A stretch of 64,000 nucleotides of DNA from an uncultured Flavobacteriia bacterium (GTDB lineage: Bacteria > Bacteroidota > Bacteroidia > Flavobacteriales_D > Crocinitomicaceae): contig CALJTX010000039.1 in assembly GCA_937975705.1 (NCBI GenBank), positions 62,001-126,000 of the forward strand, in the 5' to 3' direction. The position numbers were made by a program, and so were the translations under genes. Every line of letters begins with the position of its first letter. Within the stretch, counting starts at the first letter, position 1. The notes below the pieces were generated by a model that saw nothing but the letters and a program-made list of their open reading frames with translations, did not search any database and was not told the DNA's origin. Shown one piece after another: positions 16,486-25,044 of this stretch.

Positions 16486-17784
16486 TTACGGCTTTTTTGA
16501 GAAGTGCAGCACTGCAAATTGCGTGGTGTGTGCTGTGGCGGCTATACTTGCACTCAACTGCAAATTGGGAACTGCAATAATTTTTTGCTGATCGCAGAGC
16601 ACAAATTGCTGTTTGCGCAGCGGGGCAGGTAGGCCTGCTTCTTTGAGTATTTGTAGTACTTTTTTTGTGCCTTGCATGCCCGGTACACGCATGCGGTCGC
16701 CGGCTTGTACTTGTCTGAAAAATAGTTCGCCTTCTATTTGTTGAAGGTCGATGCGCTTTGAAGGGAGCAGGGTAGGTTCGTTTGAATTTGGTTTGACCTC
16801 CTCGATTTTATACGACCACTCCGTTGTAGCTTTGGTCAGAAATAACAATTGACCATTTTGTTTGACTACATATGATTTTTGAGGCCTATTGGCTTGTTGC
16901 CAGGATAGGTATTTGCCATTTTCCGCGCAGAACAAGTCGGAAAGTCTTTTGATAACGTGTGTTGGTAGTCCGTATAGTTTGAATAACTCAACAAACTGAT
17001 GAGCAGATAATTGGGATATTTCATTTAATGTAATGCATTCAGATGTTTGAAGCGCTTTTAAGGTGCTTTTCAGTAGTGCATCTTGACTTTCTATTTCTTG
17101 TGCAAAATGCTTTTGAAGGAGCAGGACGGAGGTGTCAATTGTGGGGAGTTGCGCGCTTAAAAACGGTAGCAACTCATGGCGCCAGAGGTTGCGGCGGTAT
17201 TTGAGCGTGGCGTTACTGCTGTCTTCGCGCCACTGAAGTTGCAAAGTAGCAGAAATTGCCTTGAGTGTTTTGCGCTCGAAGTTGAGTAGGGGGCGGAGCA
17301 CACCTTTTTGACCTGTTTGCATCGCGGCCAAGCCTTTCAAGCCGGCGCCGCGAAATAGTTGCAGCCAAAAGGTCTCGATTTGGTCGTCTGCGTGGTGAGC
17401 GGTACAAATGAGGCTGTTTGGTCGCGTTTGTTGTACGGATTTAAAAAACGCATAGCGGATGCGTCTGGCCTCAGCTTGCAAGTTTTTTTTCTGCTGTTGC
17501 AGTTCTAAACTTAATTCGCTGCAGTTGAGGTGAAATGGTATTTGGTACTTTTCACAATAAGCCTTCAAGAATGCAGCGTCTGCGTCACTTTCTTTGCCGC
17601 GCAGTCCGTAGTTGATGTGCAGTATCTCAAAAGGGAGTGCAAGGGTTCGCATGAGTTCGCAAAGCAACATTGAATCTTTCCCACCACTTGCCGCTACTAA
17701 ATAAGTACTCGCTTGCTTTTCTTTGAAATAGATGCGGAGAGCAGCAAGTACGGCTTCAAGTGCAGGGGAATTAGCTGAGGCCAT
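16486..17784 (-). CDS. tilS: tRNA(Ile)-lysidine synthetase
   Basis: This essential enzyme attaches lysine to C34 of the CAU-anticodon tRNA-Ile so that it reads AUA. The 432-residue protein has the N-type ATP pyrophosphatase loop SGGKDS (33-38) and the family blocks HINYGLRGKESDADA, CTAHHADDQIETFWLQLFRGAG and LRPLLNFERK. The C-terminal TilS_C-like part contains RMRVPGMQGTKKVLQILKEAGLP. The ATG lies 14 bases inside the end of the upstream pabB-like gene, pointing to coupled translation. The full-length form with its C-terminal domain is present and nothing looks broken. Confidence 0.93.
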   Translation of the reverse strand: MASANSPALEAVLAALRIYFKEKQASTYLVAASGGKDSMLLCELMRTLALPFEILHINYGLRGKESDADAAFLKAYCEKYQIPFHLNCSELSLELQQQKKNLQAEARRIRYAFFKSVQQTRPNSLICTAHHADDQIETFWLQLFRGAGLKGLAAMQTGQKGVLRPLLNFERKTLKAISATLQLQWREDSSNATLKYRRNLWRHELLPFLSAQLPTIDTSVLLLQKHFAQEIESQDALLKSTLKALQTSECITLNEISQLSAHQFVELFKLYGLPTHVIKRLSDLFCAENGKYLSWQQANRPQKSYVVKQNGQLLFLTKATTEWSYKIEEVKPNSNEPTLLPSKRIDLQQIEGELFFRQVQAGDRMRVPGMQGTKKVLQILKEAGLPAPLRKQQFVLCDQQKIIAVPNLQLSASIAATAHTTQFAVLHFSKKP

Positions 17785-18961
17785 GGATCAGTTTTTCAGC
17801 TTTCAATAAGCATTCTTGGTATTCATCTTCGGCGTTTGCCCCAATGGTAAGGGCGCTGCCCACCGAACAAGATAGATATTGGTTTTTGCGGTTGTAGAGC
17901 AAGCTGCGGATCACGACATTCAAGTCAAAATCGCCGTTGGGTTCTATTAAGCCAATGCTACCAGAATAGAGCCCTCTTTTGAAATCTTCGTGTTTTTCGA
18001 TTTGCTGCAGCGCGGCAATTTTAGGAGCGCCGGTCATGCTGCCCATCGGAAAACAAGCCTTGAGAATGTCAACAAAGCGCACAGAGGCATCTAGCGTACA
18101 GCTGATTTTTGAAATCATTTGGTGCACCGTCTCAAAGCTATAGATTTGACAGAGCTCCTCCACGCCAACACTGTTTTTGTTGGCAATTTGAGATAAATCG
18201 TTGCGCACGAGGTCAACGATCATGATATTTTCTGCGCGTTCTTTGGGGTTATTTTGCAGTTCGGTGGCCAAGCGTTGGTCTTCAATAGGGTCTTTGGACC
18301 GCGGCGCAGTTCCTTTAATGGGCTCTGAGCGCAAGACAGCACCTGTTTTTTGCAAAAAGCGCTCAGGACTAGCGCACAACACAAGGTGTTCTGCCGTTTG
18401 AATGTAGGCTGCGTGAGGTGCTTTTGTTTCGGCGTAGAGTCTGCCAAATAAACCAACGGGGTTGATGATGTCGCATTTTTGAGCGGCAAATTCTTGGCAG
18501 TAATTGACTTCGTAAATATCGCCGCGTTGCAAGGCACTTTTGAGTTGTTCAAAATGCTCAAAATATGCAGCTTTTGGGGTGCGTGGCTCAAAATGAGCAG
18601 CGAGCACACCTTCTTTTTTATCAAAAGCAGCAAAGAGCGCCGCTGCTTGTTCTTGGTTTTGTAAGCTATCTGAACCCCAAATGAGCGTGGGGCTTGTGGT
18701 AAGGCAATACAAACTTTGCGGAACCCAGAAGTTGACGAGTGGAAACACAAGCGCATCGGGGTTGTCAGAACGCAGGTGTTCAAAGGAATTTTTTACATCA
18801 AAACTAAGGTATCCAAAAATGTAATTACCTGAATTTTGGGTGAGGAAATCTTGAAATGCTTTGGCATCAAATACCTTGGAATCAGTATAGGTTGCTTCTT
18901 GCCCAAGACCCAGTAAAAGACCGAGTTGGGGGTGCTGCCAAATAAAACAGGTAGAATCCAT
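17771..18961 (-). CDS. pabB: Aminodeoxychorismate synthase component I-like enzyme
   Basis: This chorismate-binding enzyme makes 4-amino-4-deoxychorismate for folate synthesis together with a glutamine amidotransferase. The 396-residue protein carries the conserved blocks RSEPIKGTAPR, NIMIVDLVRNDLSQI, CFPMGSMTGAPK and YSGSIGLI of the TrpE/PabB family. PIKGTAPR favours PabB over TrpE. It is shorter than many PabB proteins, with a reduced N-terminal domain, as is common in Bacteroidota. No pabA or pabC is adjacent. It starts the run pabB-tilS-RNA methyltransferase-Crp. A TAAATTTG box ends 4 bases before its ATG. Confidence 0.85.
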   Translation of the reverse strand: MDSTCFIWQHPQLGLLLGLGQEATYTDSKVFDAKAFQDFLTQNSGNYIFGYLSFDVKNSFEHLRSDNPDALVFPLVNFWVPQSLYCLTTSPTLIWGSDSLQNQEQAAALFAAFDKKEGVLAAHFEPRTPKAAYFEHFEQLKSALQRGDIYEVNYCQEFAAQKCDIINPVGLFGRLYAETKAPHAAYIQTAEHLVLCASPERFLQKTGAVLRSEPIKGTAPRSKDPIEDQRLATELQNNPKERAENIMIVDLVRNDLSQIANKNSVGVEELCQIYSFETVHQMISKISCTLDASVRFVDILKACFPMGSMTGAPKIAALQQIEKHEDFKRGLYSGSIGLIEPNGDFDLNVVIRSLLYNRKNQYLSCSVGSALTIGANAEDEYQECLLKAEKLIHGLS

Positions 18962-18965
18962 TGTT

Positions 18966-18973
18966 CAAATTTA
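18966..18973 (-). promoter_or_regulatory. -7 box 4 nt before the pabB ATG
   Basis: The minus strand reads TAAATTTG, then AACA and the ATG at 18961. A TTTTG lies 23 bp upstream of the box, at the long end of the allowed spacer range. Confidence 0.5.
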
Positions 18974-19037
18974 CAAACATCGCGTACATTCCCGGACAAA
19001 AGCCAACCTTTTCCCTACTTTTTTGTTTTAGACCTGT

Positions 19038-19045
19038 TACCTTTG
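19038..19045 (+). promoter_or_regulatory. -7 box upstream of the TonB receptor
   Basis: TACCTTTG matches TAnnTTTG and lies 32 bases before the ATG at 19078. No clean TTG sits 19-20 bp upstream, so the -33 part is uncertain. Confidence 0.55.
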
Positions 19046-19077
19046 CAACGCGCTTACGTCCACAAGACAACCTCTTT

Positions 19078-21477
19078 ATGAAAACTCTATTATCTCTCCT
19101 TTTTATTTGTTGCTCCTTTCTTGCTTTGGGTCAAAAAAAAGCCACTATTAGTGGTTACCTGACCGATGCCAGAAGTGGCGAAGCACTCGGCACTGCCCGC
19201 ATTTTTGTCAAAGAACTCAAAACGGGTGCGGTTGTCAATAACTATGGTTTTTACAGCCTGACCCTTCCGCTAGGTAGCTACAATATTGAATACCGCTGTG
19301 ATGGTTTTGCATCAGTTGTCAAAAGCGTGGAGCTCCAAAAAGACCAAGTCATCAGCATAGAGCTCGACATGGCGGTTCAGGAGACCCAAGATGTACGCGT
19401 GACCGGCAAGCGCTCTGAAAATGTTACCTCAGCCAAACTCGGCCAAATGGAACTCAAAATGGATCAAGTCAAAACTTTGCCCGCCTTTATGGGTGAGGTA
19501 GATGTCGTCAAGACCCTTCAGTTGCTACCTGGTGTATCTTCGGTGTCAGAAGGTGGTCAAGGTTTTTATGTGCGTGGAGGTGGTCCAGACCAAAACTTAG
19601 TACTCTTAGACGAAGGTGTGGTCTACAATGCAGCGCATTTGTTCGGTTTCTTTTCCGTATTCAATTCCGATGCCATCAATAGTGTCAACCTCATCAAAGG
19701 GGGCATGCCAGCCAACTACGGCGGGCGCTTGTCTTCCGTTTTGGAGGTCAACATGAACGAAGGTAATCTCAAGAAATTCAAGGTAAAGGGTGGCATTGGT
19801 GTCATTTCATCGCGTCTCACCGTAGAGGGGCCACTCAAAAAAGACCGCGGTTCTTTTGTGGTTTCAGCCCGCCGTACCTATATCGATATCTTAGCAAAAG
19901 CCGTGATCTCCGATACCTCGCCATTTGCAGGCTCTGGCTATTACTTTTATGACCTCAACGCCAAACTTAATTACAAACTCACCGACAAAGACCGCATTTA
20001 TTTAAGCGCCTATTATGGCAAAGACATCTTTTCTTTCAAAGACAACAACGGAGGTTTTAAAGTAGAAATGCCTTGGGGCAATAGCATCGCAGCTTTGCGC
20101 TGGAACCACTTGTTTACCAGTAAGTTGTTTTTAAATACTACCTTATCCTATTCCGATTACAATTTTGAATTTGCCTCTTCACAAGATGAATTTCGGGTAG
20201 CCCTCACATCAGGTATCCGCGATTACACAGCCAAAGTAGATTTTTCTTACTTCCCCAATCCCAAACACCGCATCAAATGGGGCGGTATTTATACCTACCA
20301 CGATTTCACGCCTACAAGCTTATCTGCCCAAAACGATACAGTCACTTTCAATACAGGTGCGGCCCAGCATTTATATTCCCATGAAACTGCACTATATGCC
20401 TTGGACGAATTCGATGTCAATGAAGCCTTGCGCATCAATGCGGGGTTGCGTTACAGCACCTTTGCTCACGTAGGTCCGTTTGACCGTTACATCAAAGGCG
20501 ATGGCATTTCTACACCAGATAGCGTCGTACACTACGGCCGCAATGACGTCATAGCTTTTTATCAAGGCCTAGAGCCGCGCTTGTCTTTTCGCTATTTACT
20601 CCCAGACAACAGCTCTATTAAAGCCGGTTACGCTTACAACTACCAATATGTGCATCTAGTCACACTCAGCGCAGTATCTTTACCTACCGACATCTGGTTC
20701 CCAACCACAGATAAAGCCAAGCCGGAACAAGGTTTCCAAACCTCCATCGGCTACTTCAGGAATTTCAACAAAGACCGCTATGAAGCATCCGTTGAGGTCT
20801 ACTACAAAGGCATGAAAAACCTTATCGAATTCAAAGAAGGCGCTTTGCCCGGCGACAACGTCAACGACAACACTGACAACTTATTGGTCTACGGTAATGG
20901 CTGGGCTTATGGAGCTGAGTTCTTTCTCAAAAAGACAGAAGGCGCATTTACAGGTTGGATTGGTTACACGTGGGCCAAAACTGAAAGACGCTTTCCGGAT
21001 ATCAACGAAGGCAATGTGTATCCTGCTAAATACGATCGCCGCCACGACCTCACATTGGTTGGTACTTACAAACTCAACGATACCTGGACCTTCAGTGCAA
21101 GTTTTATTTACGCCACCGGCAACACGCTTACCTTGCCTGCTAGTTGGTATGTTCAGGATCAGAACTTATTGTTTCAATATGGTCCGCGCAATTCCACGCG
21201 CATGGCCCCATACCACCGCCTAGACCTCAGTGCCACACGTTACGGAAAAGCCTACAAAACCAAAACCGATCCCGCAACAGGTCAAGATATTCAAGTCAAG
21301 AAAGCCTGTCGAAGCAATTGGTCTTTTTCTATTTACAACGTGTACAACCGCCTCAATCCGTTCTTTTTATACGTCGACAACAACGGCGATTTCATGAGTG
21401 GTAATTTCTCCTTGAGTGTCAAACAAGTCTCTTTATTCCCCATTATACCCAGCGCCACATGGAACTTCGAATTTTAA
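19078..21477 (+). CDS. TonB-dependent outer-membrane receptor with carboxypeptidase-regulatory-like N-domain
   Basis: A 799-residue active transporter for the outer membrane. The signal peptide MKTLLSLLFICCSFLALGQ is followed by a carboxypeptidase-regulatory-like domain (TISGYLTDARSGEALGTARI, about 23-105). The plug follows, with GGGPDQNLVLLDEGVVYN and GGMPANYGGRLSSVLEV, and then a beta-barrel ending in ATWNFEF with a C-terminal Phe. The ATG at 19078 is chosen because it begins the signal peptide and lies downstream of the -7 box. The following DUF4249 lipoprotein overlaps it by 19 bases, the usual Bacteroidota pairing for this receptor class. The substrate is unknown; no SusD, glycosidase or siderophore gene is nearby. 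Confidence 0.93.
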   Translation: MKTLLSLLFICCSFLALGQKKATISGYLTDARSGEALGTARIFVKELKTGAVVNNYGFYSLTLPLGSYNIEYRCDGFASVVKSVELQKDQVISIELDMAVQETQDVRVTGKRSENVTSAKLGQMELKMDQVKTLPAFMGEVDVVKTLQLLPGVSSVSEGGQGFYVRGGGPDQNLVLLDEGVVYNAAHLFGFFSVFNSDAINSVNLIKGGMPANYGGRLSSVLEVNMNEGNLKKFKVKGGIGVISSRLTVEGPLKKDRGSFVVSARRTYIDILAKAVISDTSPFAGSGYYFYDLNAKLNYKLTDKDRIYLSAYYGKDIFSFKDNNGGFKVEMPWGNSIAALRWNHLFTSKLFLNTTLSYSDYNFEFASSQDEFRVALTSGIRDYTAKVDFSYFPNPKHRIKWGGIYTYHDFTPTSLSAQNDTVTFNTGAAQHLYSHETALYALDEFDVNEALRINAGLRYSTFAHVGPFDRYIKGDGISTPDSVVHYGRNDVIAFYQGLEPRLSFRYLLPDNSSIKAGYAYNYQYVHLVTLSAVSLPTDIWFPTTDKAKPEQGFQTSIGYFRNFNKDRYEASVEVYYKGMKNLIEFKEGALPGDNVNDNTDNLLVYGNGWAYGAEFFLKKTEGAFTGWIGYTWAKTERRFPDINEGNVYPAKYDRRHDLTLVGTYKLNDTWTFSASFIYATGNTLTLPASWYVQDQNLLFQYGPRNSTRMAPYHRLDLSATRYGKAYKTKTDPATGQDIQVKKACRSNWSFSIYNVYNRLNPFFLYVDNNGDFMSGNFSLSVKQVSLFPIIPSATWNFEF

Positions 21478-22388
21478 AATACCTCAGCTTTAGTCTTGTA
21501 TTGGCCGCTTTATGGAGTTGCACCAAAGAAGTGCAGATCGATATCCCTGGCTACAAAGAACAATTGGTCGTGGATGGCCGCATCGAAACTGGGCAGCCAG
21601 CCATCGTTTTGTTGTCAAAAAGCAGCAATGTATATTCGAGCACGAACTATGAGTCTTACTTAAATAGCTTTGTAGATGACGCTATTGTGGTGTTGTCCAA
21701 CGGAACAGAAACCGACACCCTCACCAAAATTTGCACCGACGACCTTCCTCCAGGTCTCGAGCAAGTAGCAGCCGGTATTTTTGGTATCCCTGCAGAAATC
21801 TTGGTGAATTTGCATTTGTGTGCATATGTATCGATGAATATGCTTGGTGAAGTAGGGAAAACCTACACCATACACATTGCACATCAAGGAAAACAATATC
21901 AGGCAAGTTCCAAAATTTTAAATCCTACCGCACCAGACTCCTTATATTGGAAACCCGAAGGCAACTTCACTGACCGTGGTTTTTCTTGGGCCAAACTTTC
22001 CGATGCGGCCAATACTGCCGATGCCTACTTGTGGGAGGTGAAATATCTGCAAGATCCACAGTTTTCCAAAACCTTCAATCCTTATTTCAACGACAAATTC
22101 TTCAATGGCCTAACTTTTGAATTTGGCTATGAAAACCCCATGAGTTTCAATGATCCTAACCAAGACCCTGCCTACCGAGGATTTTATAAACTCAATGATA
22201 CCATTGTAGTCAAACTCTCCAAAATTGGCGGTATTGAATACAATTACTTCGAAAAGAAATACAATCAAATGTACTCAGGGGGTAGCCCTTTTGCGGTGCC
22301 AACGAATATCCCTACCAATATTGAAGGCGGAGCGCTTGGTGTTTGGGTCGCTTACGCTCCGTGGATAGATACCCTGATTTGCCAGTAA
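21459..22388 (+). CDS. DUF4249 lipoprotein, partner of the TonB receptor
   Basis: A 309-residue protein with a lipoprotein signal ending at Cys21 (LAALWSC). The first mature stretch, KEVQIDIPGYKEQLVVDGRIETGQPAIVLLSKS in short, is the hallmark of DUF4249: an N-terminal beta-sandwich in which VVDG leads into a strand. It begins inside the receptor gene (19-base overlap), so both are made from one mRNA. By analogy with SusD it may sit on the receptor as a surface lid or docking protein, but this has not been shown to my knowledge. It ends 12 bases from the convergent gtrA-like gene with no terminator visible between them. Confidence 0.85.
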   Translation: MELRILKYLSFSLVLAALWSCTKEVQIDIPGYKEQLVVDGRIETGQPAIVLLSKSSNVYSSTNYESYLNSFVDDAIVVLSNGTETDTLTKICTDDLPPGLEQVAAGIFGIPAEILVNLHLCAYVSMNMLGEVGKTYTIHIAHQGKQYQASSKILNPTAPDSLYWKPEGNFTDRGFSWAKLSDAANTADAYLWEVKYLQDPQFSKTFNPYFNDKFFNGLTFEFGYENPMSFNDPNQDPAYRGFYKLNDTIVVKLSKIGGIEYNYFEKKYNQMYSGGSPFAVPTNIPTNIEGGALGVWVAYAPWIDTLICQ

Positions 22389-22400
22389 AATTGACGTGAG

Positions 22401-22880
22401 TTAATGTTTAAAGGTGTACTTCTTCTGAAGTAAATAGGAAAGAAAGACTACAAATACACTAGAAAAGACATTGGCAATCGAGGGGTAAAACGCAAAGGTT
22501 TCAATCATTATTTTCAGCAACAAATAGTTGCCTAGCCAAGAAAATCCGGCACTCACCGCGTAGCGAAAAAGCTGTACGCGTCCCATGAGTTTGCTGTCGG
22601 TAAACACAACATATTTATTGAGCAAAAATCCAAGCGTAAAGGCAATTGCAAAACACAGCATGGAGCTGAGGGTATATGCAGAAACTACGTAAGTATTTGC
22701 TGCAAATTCAATGTTGAATATCCGCTTCTCGAAGACAAATTGAAAAAAGAGATAGAAAAACAACCAACTAGAAACCAAGTTACTGCCTCCGCAGGCTGCA
22801 TAGTAATAGGTTTGCTTGTCAAAAAAACGCGCAAATAACGGATAAAAGAGGTCTAGCGCCTGGCGGATTAGTTTTCCCAT
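22401..22880 (-). CDS. GtrA-like membrane protein
   Basis: This 159-residue protein has four hydrophobic helices with the GtrA-family pattern: YYAACGGSNLVSSWLFFYLFF at the first helix and later FTLGFLLNKYVVF with an aromatic end. GtrA proteins are thought to help move polyprenyl-linked sugars across the inner membrane. The ATG overlaps the end of the DUF2797 gene by 13 bases, making this the last gene of the gldB-gldC-DUF2797-gtrA operon. An associated glycosyltransferase, often next to gtrA, is absent here. The family call is fairly sure and the role is inferred. Confidence 0.8.
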   Translation of the reverse strand: MGKLIRQALDLFYPLFARFFDKQTYYYAACGGSNLVSSWLFFYLFFQFVFEKRIFNIEFAANTYVVSAYTLSSMLCFAIAFTLGFLLNKYVVFTDSKLMGRVQLFRYAVSAGFSWLGNYLLLKIMIETFAFYPSIANVFSSVFVVFLSYLLQKKYTFKH

Positions 22881-23659
22881 TTGATTTGATAACCGGTGTG
22901 CTTTCTGATATTGATCACAAACGCATGATCAAGGTAAAGGTATTGCCCTCTGATGCCTGTTAGGGTGCCGCTCACGCGCGCTTGTTGGTCCAAAGATAGC
23001 GATTTCACTTTGTCGGGGTAGCGCAAAACCGGATAGTTGAAGGCCCAGATCTGCTCGTCGTCTGTCCAGTATTGAGTGAGGTCAGCCGGAAGGCTTTCTT
23101 CTAGCTCCCATTTTTGTTCGTCTAGTGCCGGGCCGTCGTAAGGGTTGTTTTTGAGCATGCTTTGCCAGTTGGTTTTGTCGGCAAACTGAGCTTTGAGCGC
23201 CACTTCAAGCACCCCTGACAAATAACGGTTGGGAACTTCGGCCAATACAATTGCCGCAGCGGCACCTTGATCTATCCAACGTGTGGGCATTTGGGTTGTG
23301 CGCGTGATTCCAACCTTGAGCTGATCGGTTTGGGCGAGGTACACATAATGCGGTTGGTTGTGGTGCTTTTGCTCGTATGCTGGGTCGCGACCTAAGCCTA
23401 AATGCGCTTGGCAAAGTTCTGGATGCAAAATACAAGGGCTGGCTGCTGCTGCCGTGGAAAAGCAAGTAAAACAAAAGCCTTCGCCAAAAGATTTATTGAT
23501 CTTTTTTTGACACGCTCGACAATATATAGCACCCGTGAATTCAAATGAAATGGACTGCCCAATCAATTCGTTCAAGTAGACAGGGGCAGCGTCGCCTTCA
23601 AGCCAATACTGCACCTGCTCGTCTTGAGCCGTTTTCATTTTTTGGAGCAAAAATTCCAT
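22868..23659 (-). CDS. DUF2797 protein with zinc-finger-like Cys clusters
   Basis: A 263-residue cytoplasmic protein of the DUF2797 family. It shows CRACQKKINKSFGEGFCFTCF (two CxxC pairs), a further Cys/His run CILHPELCQAHLG, and the block YLAQTDQLKVGITRTTQMPTRW. The last resembles the GIY-YIG-like core seen in this family. The metal-binding and nuclease-like features suggest nucleic-acid contact, but no activity is established that I know of. It overlaps gldC upstream (one base, TAATG) and the GtrA-like gene downstream (13 bases). Its position inside a gliding-motility operon is conserved in related bacteria as far as I recall, without a known reason. Confidence 0.8.
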   Translation of the reverse strand: MEFLLQKMKTAQDEQVQYWLEGDAAPVYLNELIGQSISFEFTGAIYCRACQKKINKSFGEGFCFTCFSTAAAASPCILHPELCQAHLGLGRDPAYEQKHHNQPHYVYLAQTDQLKVGITRTTQMPTRWIDQGAAAAIVLAEVPNRYLSGVLEVALKAQFADKTNWQSMLKNNPYDGPALDEQKWELEESLPADLTQYWTDDEQIWAFNYPVLRYPDKVKSLSLDQQARVSGTLTGIRGQYLYLDHAFVINIRKHTGYQIKWEN

Positions 23660-24000
23660 TATTCGGGCAAGATATTCATTTTGTCCGCAAAATGGTAGCA
23701 GTAATCGCGAAGGTCTTCAGAGATGAGGTGTTCGCCTGTAGCCTTTTCGAAGGTATCTGCCATGGTGAGCAATGTTTGGTGAAAGAATTGCTTCATTTCT
23801 TCGATTGTCATGTCTTTGGTCCAGAGGTCAATTTTCATGGTGTTTTTCACCTTCGGATCCCAGATAGATAAAAGAAACGCAGCCGCTTCTGCATTTTCAA
23901 TTTGGCCATCACTTGCAGACCATAGCATGCGCAGGGGCAAGAGGTTCTCGTTGAGTCCTACTTGTATGCTGATTTCGGAGGTTTTGACAATTTCACTCAT
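23659..24000 (-). CDS. gldC: Gliding motility protein GldC
   Basis: A small 113-residue protein matching GldC in length, in the start MSEIVKTSEISIQVGLNEN and in the central block WSASDG...AAAFLLSIWDPK. In Flavobacterium johnsoniae it enhances, but is not strictly required for, gliding. No signal peptide or membrane span is visible, so it is likely cytoplasmic. The ATG overlaps the gldB stop by 4 bases (ATGA), and its own stop overlaps the next start by one base, so the operon is tightly coupled. Confidence 0.88.
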   Translation of the reverse strand: MSEIVKTSEISIQVGLNENLLPLRMLWSASDGQIENAEAAAFLLSIWDPKVKNTMKIDLWTKDMTIEEMKQFFHQTLLTMADTFEKATGEHLISEDLRDYCYHFADKMNILPE

Positions 24001-25001
24001 TGGGGTACTTCGTATTTTTTAAGAATTTGGTGATAAGGTAGTGCCAACAATGCAGGTATCGTTGGTTGATTCGCGTCAATGTATTGTTTGACGATGCGGT
24101 AGCCCAAGAAACGGCCCATGCGGTCGGGACTTTCTTGCGGTAAGCCAATGGTGTAGGGGCCTTCATTGAGGAAATTCATGTTGAGTTCTTGGTCGGTTTT
24201 GAACAGCATTTGCTGGTCAACGAGGTATTCCCAAACGCCGCGTTCTGCTTTGAGCGCCCATTGATAATCTTGTTCGCTGTAGCGCAAATGGTTGTGCAGC
24301 GCAACTTCCGGACTGATGATTTCTAAAATGGCGAGGAGTTTACCCCAACGGATCATTTCGCTGGCAAAATTTTCGTCTGTTGTTTTTAAAACGTTGGTGC
24401 TGAGCCAAATGAGCAAGGCGTCTGAAGTGGCGTATTGTGGCTGCATGCCTTCTTTGATCCAGTCGTAGAACTGCTGCTGAGGTAGGGAGGAGGTCAGTGG
24501 GTGGTTGGTGCCTAAATAGCGTTCTTGACCCAAAACAATAGCTTTGGAAGAGGCGTAGGCACTTGCTGCAAATTGGGTGTAGGCAAAATATACACTTTTG
24601 GCCACTGGCGCTTTGGGGGCAAGTACGGAAAGTCTTTTCAAGCCCGCTGCTATTTGTGTAAATGTTTGCTTGCGCCATTTTGTGCGCTTGTCTAGGGTGC
24701 GGCAAACTTGCTTGTTGAAGGGGTGCGAATAGGTGCGCTGAAGCCCGTTAATAAAAGCGCTATCCGATTGCGTAGATACCTGCAAGGCGTAAGGGAAGCA
24801 AAACTGAGAGAGGTCAAAATCTGACACAAGTAATGCTTTGATCAAGCGCCTTTGTTCATTGATGTTTGCGTAACGAAACGAGGAGTCGAGGTTTTGGTAA
24901 CTGACATGATGCTTGGCGCTGTCTAATTCTACTTGATAGGGGTCAGACTTACAGGCATAAAGACCGATGAGCAGGAGTAGAAGACTGAGCTTGCGTATCA
25001 T
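23997..25001 (-). CDS. gldB: Gliding motility lipoprotein GldB
   Basis: A 334-residue lipoprotein with signal MIRKLSLLLLLIGLYAC and lipid-bearing Cys17. The body matches GldB in length and in the late block PDRMGRFLGYRIVKQYI, a zinc-protease-like helix region without an obvious HExxH. GldB is needed for gliding and for function of the type IX secretion/motility machine in Flavobacterium, where it lies next to gldC as here. Its promoter box (25021-25028) is back to back with that of the barrel-nadE operon, with nadE again close by as in related genomes. Confidence 0.88.
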   Translation of the reverse strand: MIRKLSLLLLLIGLYACKSDPYQVELDSAKHHVSYQNLDSSFRYANINEQRRLIKALLVSDFDLSQFCFPYALQVSTQSDSAFINGLQRTYSHPFNKQVCRTLDKRTKWRKQTFTQIAAGLKRLSVLAPKAPVAKSVYFAYTQFAASAYASSKAIVLGQERYLGTNHPLTSSLPQQQFYDWIKEGMQPQYATSDALLIWLSTNVLKTTDENFASEMIRWGKLLAILEIISPEVALHNHLRYSEQDYQWALKAERGVWEYLVDQQMLFKTDQELNMNFLNEGPYTIGLPQESPDRMGRFLGYRIVKQYIDANQPTIPALLALPYHQILKKYEVPQ

Positions 25002-25010
25002 GAATATTGT

Positions 25011-25018
25011 TATTTTTG
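25011..25018 (+). promoter_or_regulatory. -7 box of the barrel-nadE-WG-TonB-like operon
   Basis: TATTTTTG matches TAnnTTTG. TTG at 24991-24993 lies 17 bp upstream, within the reported range for Flavobacterium. The ATG follows at 25045. Confidence 0.6.
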
Positions 25019-25020
25019 TT

Positions 25021-25028
25021 CAAAATTA
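25021..25028 (-). promoter_or_regulatory. -7 box of the gldBC operon
   Basis: The minus strand reads TAATTTTG, 19 bases before the gldB ATG. It lies only 2 bp from the opposing box of the neighbouring operon, so the two polymerase sites overlap. Confidence 0.6.
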
Positions 25029-25044
25029 ACATTAATCAGGCAAC

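Noticed and set aside
18220..18783. 187-residue open frame inside pabB
   Set aside because: It is on the same strand in another frame with no recognisable domain, and it lies within an intact, well-conserved gene.
19078..22388. Receptor pair as part of a polysaccharide utilisation locus
   Set aside because: There is no SusD, and no glycosidase genes flank it. The GH92 gene is more than 20 kb away.
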